17,613 nucleotides of DNA, from contig JAQSCR010000416.1 of assembly GCA_029945495.1 (NCBI GenBank), forward strand, positions 473 through 18,085, given 5' to 3'. The position numbers and the translations under genes were made by a program. Positions 14,371-17,613 of this stretch are shown here, in pieces. The notes under the pieces were generated by a model. The model saw only the letters and a list, made by a program, of their open reading frames with translations, ran no database searches and had not been told where the DNA came from. Positions within the stretch are counted from its first letter, which is position 1; every line of letters starts with the position of its first letter. This DNA comes from Pseudolabrys sp. (GTDB taxonomy: Bacteria; Pseudomonadota; Alphaproteobacteria; Rhizobiales; Xanthobacteraceae).

Positions 14371-14447
14371 GCTAGTGGTCCGATTCTAACATTCGCATCC
14401 CTTCGCGGAGGCACTTTTGCGAATGTTAGAATCAAAGGACCACTAGC
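14371..14447. repeat. Palindromic element IR1 (left of a head-to-head pair)
   Basis: Left arm GCTAGTGGTCC + GATTCTAACATTCGCA (14371-14397) pairs with TGCGAATGTTAGAATC (14418-14433), then AAA, then GGACCACTAGC (14437-14447). Thus a 16-bp inner stem and an 11-bp outer stem are separated by a 3-nt AAA bulge, with a 20-nt loop. No ORF is disturbed. The AT-rich arms differ from the GC-rich surroundings. Similar structures in Hyphomicrobiales suggest a small mobile palindrome with no transposase of its own. Confidence 0.85.
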
Positions 14448-14458
14448 AAGTTATTGTT

Positions 14459-14537
14459 GCTAGTGGAGCTTTGGATTTGACGTTCGCTTAAAATATTCTC
14501 GGCAACTGGGGTGCGAACGTCAAATCCGCTCCACTCG
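14459..14537. repeat. Palindromic element IR2 (right of a head-to-head pair)
   Basis: GCTAGTGGAGC (14459-14469), TTT, then GGATTTGACGTTCGC (14473-14487) pair with GCGAACGTCAAATCC (14513-14527) and GCTCCACT (14528-14535); the loop is 25 nt. Read on the minus strand it has the same plan as IR1: outer stem, inner stem and a 3-nt A-bulge on the 3' side. The outer ends match IR1 (CTAGTGG), while the inner arms differ at 5 of 15 positions yet pair perfectly. Confidence 0.85.
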
Positions 14538-14624
14538 ATGCTGGATTCCAGGAAAATTGCCAAAGGTGCGCTTTGTACAACCGCGGCGATCCGATCGGAC
14601 CGAGGCGCTGGTCAAACGTCGCGC

Positions 14625-15896
14625 CTACACCAGCAGCCCCGTCATCGGCTTCACCACATTGCTGCCGGGAAACACGACGTCGGCCAGCGCCCGCTCGTCG
14701 GCGCGCAAATGGTCTTTCAGCAGGCCCTTCAACACCGCGCGCAGATCGGTCGTTGGCTTGAGATCCCGGCCCTGGTAGAGCGCGCTTTCGCTCACGCCCG
14801 GCCAGTCGGCGATCACGCGGCCGCCGGCGATCGCCCCGCCGGCGAGCAGCGCCACGGTCGCCGTGCCGTGGTCCGTGCCTTCGGTGCCGTTGATCCGCGC
14901 GGTGCGACCGAATTCGGTGACGACGACGACCGCGGTTTCCTTCCACGCCGCGCCCATGCCGCTTTCGATGGCGCCAAACGCGCCGTCGAGCGCGCCGAGC
15001 AACGCCGACAGCCGGCCATGCGCCGCGCCTTCCTGCGCGTGCGTATCCCAGCCGTCGAAGGCGAGCGCGCCGACGCGCGGCCCGTCCGCGCGCGCCATGA
15101 ACTTGGCCGCGGCGCCGGCGGCTTCGGTGAAATAAGCGCGCACCGCGGCGCCGGGAATGCCCGGCGTCGCCGCGACCTTGGCCGGCTTCATTTGTATGTT
15201 TTTGCCCATCGCTTCGCCTTTGGCGATGGCCGCCAGCGCGCCGCGCTCCTGCAACGCCCGGCCGAGCGCCGGATCGGTGTGCCGATAGAGATCGAGCAAC
15301 CGGTCCATCGTGTCGTTGCTCGCCGGCTGCAGCCGGCTTGGCGTCCATGACATTACCGGTGCCGGCCCGCGCGCGATCAGCGGCGTGATCGGCCCAACCG
15401 CGAAAGCCTGCGAGGAGCCGACGCGGTCGGCCGGCGTCAGTGCGTGCCAGGCGCGGTTGAGCCAGCCTGAGTCGCTGGTGCCAGGGTTGATCAGTCCGCT
15501 TTCCAGCACGTCCTGGCCGTCGAAATGCGAACGCTCGCGATAGGGAGACGCCACCGCGTGCACCACCGCCGCCTGCTTGGCCTGATAGAGACGATAGAAA
15601 TTCGGCATCGCCGGATTGATCGCAAACATATTGTCGAGCGCCAGTGCGGCGTTGTCGCCGTCGAGCCGCAGGGCCTGGTCGCCGCGCAGTTTTATCCAAT
15701 CCGGATCGCTGACCGGGGCGACCGTGGCCAGCCCGTCGAGCGCCCCGCGCAACACGATGACCAGCAACCGCGGATCGCGGCCTTCGGCTTGCGCCAGCTT
15801 CGGCATGTAGGCCCAGGCGAACAAGGCGCCGGAGCCGAGCAGCAAGGAGCGGCGGGTGGCCAGATGAGGCAAGAACGACTTGCTGTTGAAGGTCAT
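14625..15896 (-). CDS. DUF1501 family Tat-exported protein
   Basis: This is a 423-residue protein of the DUF1501 family, distantly related to the alkaline phosphatase/sulfatase superfamily. A twin-arginine signal is visible: TRRSLLLGSGALFAWAY (14-30) with a cut near AQA (35-37), so it should be folded before export. Family marks are LLVIVLRGALDGL (44-56), YRERSHFDGQDVLESG (119-134), LAFDGWDTHAQEGAAHG (278-294), VVVTEFGRTARINGT (324-338) and DHGT (342-345). Metal binding and hydrolase activity are inferred from the superfamily only. The start at 15896 has AGGTGG 5 bp upstream; longer in-frame readings to 16166 run through the DUF1800 gene. It is the second gene of a DUF1800-DUF1501 pair, 20 bp after its partner. 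Confidence 0.92.
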   Translation of the reverse strand: MTFNSKSFLPHLATRRSLLLGSGALFAWAYMPKLAQAEGRDPRLLVIVLRGALDGLATVAPVSDPDWIKLRGDQALRLDGDNAALALDNMFAINPAMPNFYRLYQAKQAAVVHAVASPYRERSHFDGQDVLESGLINPGTSDSGWLNRAWHALTPADRVGSSQAFAVGPITPLIARGPAPVMSWTPSRLQPASNDTMDRLLDLYRHTDPALGRALQERGALAAIAKGEAMGKNIQMKPAKVAATPGIPGAAVRAYFTEAAGAAAKFMARADGPRVGALAFDGWDTHAQEGAAHGRLSALLGALDGAFGAIESGMGAAWKETAVVVVTEFGRTARINGTEGTDHGTATVALLAGGAIAGGRVIADWPGVSESALYQGRDLKPTTDLRAVLKGLLKDHLRADERALADVVFPGSNVVKPMTGLLV

Positions 15897-15916
15897 GTCA
15901 CCACCTGCCAAAGTCC

Positions 15917-17380
15917 TTATCGACGTTGCATTTCGGGCGACATCAGCAACAGCGCCACCGCCTGCTGGCGGCTTTCGGCGCGCGCCAAGGTCTGCTGCGT
16001 ATCCTTCGACAGCAGCGGACCGAAACTTGCCTCCGCCACCGCTTGCGGATCGATCAGATCGCCGGTGCGGCGCGCGAACTGGTTGGCGATGTCGAGCCGT
16101 TGCGCCAGGCCGTCCATCCACGCCGCACTGTCGTCGGAAAAGCCGTTCGGCGCCGGCGGCCGCCACAGCGGCTCGCCCAACAGATTTTGCGCCTGGATCA
16201 GCGGCCGCACATCAGACGGCGAAATGCCGGTGGCGCGCAGCGCGCCGACCAGCCACTCGCTTGGCTTGCGCATCTTGGTGCGCGGCGCGTCCCAGGCTTC
16301 CGGCGCGACGACGAGTTCCTCCGACACCTGTTTGAGGTCGCCGCCGCTGGCGAGAAAGCGCTTGGCCAGCCGATCGACCAGAGACTGTGGCGGCGCATCC
16401 GCCACGAAATGCCGAGCCAGTTTCGTCGCGATATGTTTCGCCGTCGCCGGATGAACGGCCAGCCGCGCCAGTACCGCGCGGCCCTGCTCGACGCCGCGGT
16501 CGTCATAGTCGCGGTCGATGACGCGCTGCGCGCCCGGCTCATGCATGCGCGAATTGAAAACAAACTCGCCGCCGTTTTCGGGCTGCTTCAGCGGCACGAT
16601 GCTCCAGCCGGTGATGACCTTGGCGAAACTGGTGACGTCGGCCTGCGAATAGCCGGTGCGCACGCCGAGCGTATGCAATTCGAGAATTTCGCGGGCGAGA
16701 TTTTCGTTGAGGCCCTTGCCCCGGCGCTGACCGGCCATCGAACGCGGCCCGAGCGAGCGCGCATTGTCGAGATAGAACAGCATCGCCGGATGCGTCTCGA
16801 CCGCCATCAACATGTCGCCGAACTTGCCCGTGATATACGGGCGGATCGCTTCGCGTTCGAAGGCGCCGCACAGCGCGCGCACCTGGCCCTTGTCGGCCGA
16901 GACGCAGAAATGATTCGACCAGAACCAGACCAGCCGGTCGGCAAAGCCGATGTCGGCGTTCAAGGCGCTGTCGAGCCGCGCCCGCGCTTCTTCCAGGAAA
17001 ATCTGCTGCGGCACGCCGGGTTGTTGCTTCGGTTTGGCGTTGGCCATTTGCGGCGCGGCCATATCCGGCTTTGCATCGGGCGCGGGCGGCATCGCCGCTG
17101 CATTCTTGGCGGCATTGGCTGCGACTTTATCGGCTTCCGCTTCGGCGCGGCGCGCCAGCCGTTCGGCCTTGCGCTCCTGGCGAAAATCGTAAGTGGCGCG
17201 CGCCGCCTCGCCGGTGCTCAGCAAATCGTCATTGACGATCTGCCCGGCATTCGGCCGTTCCAGCTCGGCGAGCAAAGCCGCGCGCGGGTCCCTGGAAAAC
17301 GCCGCCAGGCCGCCGGCTTTCGGCGCGAAGCCGAAACGGTGCAGCAAAATCGCCGCCTGGATCTTGGGATCGATCGCCAT
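15917..17380 (-). CDS. DUF1800 family protein (partner of DUF1501)
   Basis: This is a 487-residue, mainly alpha-helical protein of the DUF1800 family, which is very often encoded next to DUF1501; neither has a settled function. Family marks are ILLHRFGFAPK (11-21), RLVWFWSNHFCVS (149-161), HPAMLFYLDNARS (197-209), GLNENLAREILELHTLGV (223-240), GYSQADVT (243-250) and ITGWS (256-260). Residues 68-122 form an unusual charged then Ala/Pro/Lys-rich linker (coiled-coil-like, then disordered). No signal peptide or twin-arginine motif is seen at the start at 17380, although the partner has a Tat signal. The ribosome site is weak. Upstream lies a 128-bp gap with an inverted repeat. Confidence 0.9.
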   Translation of the reverse strand: MAIDPKIQAAILLHRFGFAPKAGGLAAFSRDPRAALLAELERPNAGQIVNDDLLSTGEAARATYDFRQERKAERLARRAEAEADKVAANAAKNAAAMPPAPDAKPDMAAPQMANAKPKQQPGVPQQIFLEEARARLDSALNADIGFADRLVWFWSNHFCVSADKGQVRALCGAFEREAIRPYITGKFGDMLMAVETHPAMLFYLDNARSLGPRSMAGQRRGKGLNENLAREILELHTLGVRTGYSQADVTSFAKVITGWSIVPLKQPENGGEFVFNSRMHEPGAQRVIDRDYDDRGVEQGRAVLARLAVHPATAKHIATKLARHFVADAPPQSLVDRLAKRFLASGGDLKQVSEELVVAPEAWDAPRTKMRKPSEWLVGALRATGISPSDVRPLIQAQNLLGEPLWRPPAPNGFSDDSAAWMDGLAQRLDIANQFARRTGDLIDPQAVAEASFGPLLSKDTQQTLARAESRQQAVALLLMSPEMQRR

Positions 17381-17466
17381 ATGCGAGTCTCGTCACTGTT
17401 CCGCCCGCCCCAGCATCACCCCAACTCCGCCGATATTGCGGCGGCGGAGATGAATGGAGGATGAGC

Positions 17467-17518
17467 GGTGGCGTAACGAGGCCGTAAAGATGCGGCGGAA
17501 CTTAAGCGTTACGCCACC
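17467..17518. repeat. 12-bp inverted repeat at the 3' end of the GGDEF gene
   Basis: GGTGGCGTAACG (17467-17478) pairs perfectly with CGTTACGCCACC (17507-17518) across a 28-bp loop, and the right arm includes the TAA stop of the upstream minus-strand gene. It lies upstream of DUF1800. It may be a transcription end for the GGDEF gene; the loop is long for an intrinsic terminator. Confidence 0.45.
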
Positions 17519-17613
17519 ACCGCCCGCCGCTCGCTCTCCGCCTGGGCGTAGTGCTCGCGCTTGGCCCGGAGCATGGCGCGGTCGGCGCGCTTGACCACAG
17601 CGTCGAGCCGCAC
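17509..17613 (-). CDS. C-terminal end of a probable GGDEF (diguanylate cyclase) protein, cut by window edge
   Basis: Only the last 34 residues are inside the window. They read VRLDAVVKRADRAMLRAKRE and then a short polar tail. The pattern 'hydrophobic-x-RAD-x-AM-x-x-AK' is the conserved closing helix of GGDEF domains, which make cyclic di-GMP. The rest of the domain is outside the window, so catalytic GGDEF and I-site residues cannot be checked. It is on the same strand as the DUF1800/DUF1501 pair, 128 bp upstream. Confidence 0.65.
   Translation of the reverse strand: MRLDAVVKRADRAMLRAKREHYAQAESERRAVVA

Larger units (their letters stand above)
14236..14624. other. 389-bp intergenic region with the paired palindromes; no gene seen
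   Basis: Between the secreted protein start and the DUF1501 stop there is no supported coding region. It holds the secreted gene's ribosome site (GGAGG on the minus strand, ~14240), an apparent TTGACA on the minus strand (14260-14265) with no matching -10, and the IR1/IR2 pair at 14371-14537. From 14538 to 14624 nothing was recognised except the end of the DUF1501 transcript. Confidence 0.6.

Noticed and set aside
14371..14537. The inverted repeats as the ends of an insertion sequence or as a CRISPR array
   Set aside because: There is no transposase between them, only two imperfect units in opposite orientation, and no spacer pattern.
15897..16166. Longer N-terminus for DUF1501 (start at 16166)
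   Set aside because: It overlaps the DUF1800 gene end in another frame and would bury the twin-arginine signal; the ATG at 15896 has a ribosome site.
15926..17464. A 512-codon open frame on the plus strand
   Set aside because: It is antisense to DUF1800, which carries all the family motifs; the plus-strand product is Arg/Gln-rich with no recognisable domain.

Overview
The window is a stretch of high-GC chromosome that looks like an alphaproteobacterium of the order Hyphomicrobiales (Bradyrhizobium/Pseudolabrys-like). This is inferred from the codon bias, the protein types and above all the repeats: a GTCATTCCGGG...CCCGGAATGAC palindrome, a GCATGATCCCGAAAAG...GGATAAGATTATGCGC palindrome and a near-perfect CtrA-type TTAA-N7-TTAA box. 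No transposase, integrase, tRNA, rRNA or CRISPR array was seen. Most genes are ordinary housekeeping or accessory genes; the unusual content is mainly in the repeats and regulatory structures.

Layout, left to right. 1-739 (minus) is the first 246 codons of an aspartate aminotransferase, cut off just after its PLP lysine. 890-2254 (plus) is a GT87/DUF2029 membrane glycosyltransferase-like protein carrying an in-frame palindromic element. 2302-3120 is an EctD-like phytanoyl-CoA dioxygenase family oxygenase, followed by a glutathione S-transferase (3274-3903). A CtrA-like box precedes a small two-helix membrane protein (4089-4547), which overlaps a secreted PQQ-dependent sugar dehydrogenase (4441-5583). 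A 103-bp palindromic repeat separates that gene from a convergent DUF486 small membrane protein (5694-6056, minus). Then come a secreted SH3-like protein (6241-7002) and a cysteine-rich CWC protein (7009-7224), a YeiH-type putative sulfate exporter (7342-8376) and a CorA/ZntB-type metal transporter (8462-9478).

9592-12463 is a complete tripartite TRAP transporter operon (dctP, dctQ, dctM). A strong hairpin lies between dctP and dctQ, and dctQ and dctM overlap by ATGA. It is followed by a Hyphomicrobiales repeat and an antibiotic-biosynthesis-monooxygenase (ABM) fold protein (12576-12875), which may or may not share the transcript.

The right end is all on the minus strand: a DUF1272 zinc-ribbon-like protein (12928-13176), an unrecognised secreted protein (13246-14235), a Tat-exported DUF1501 protein (14625-15896) with its usual partner DUF1800 (15917-17380) transcribed first, and the last 34 codons of a probable GGDEF protein (17509-17613). 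The 389-bp gap at 14236-14624 holds two palindromic elements arranged head to head. They share their outer ends but have different inner arms that each still pair perfectly; this is the most distinctive non-coding structure in the window.
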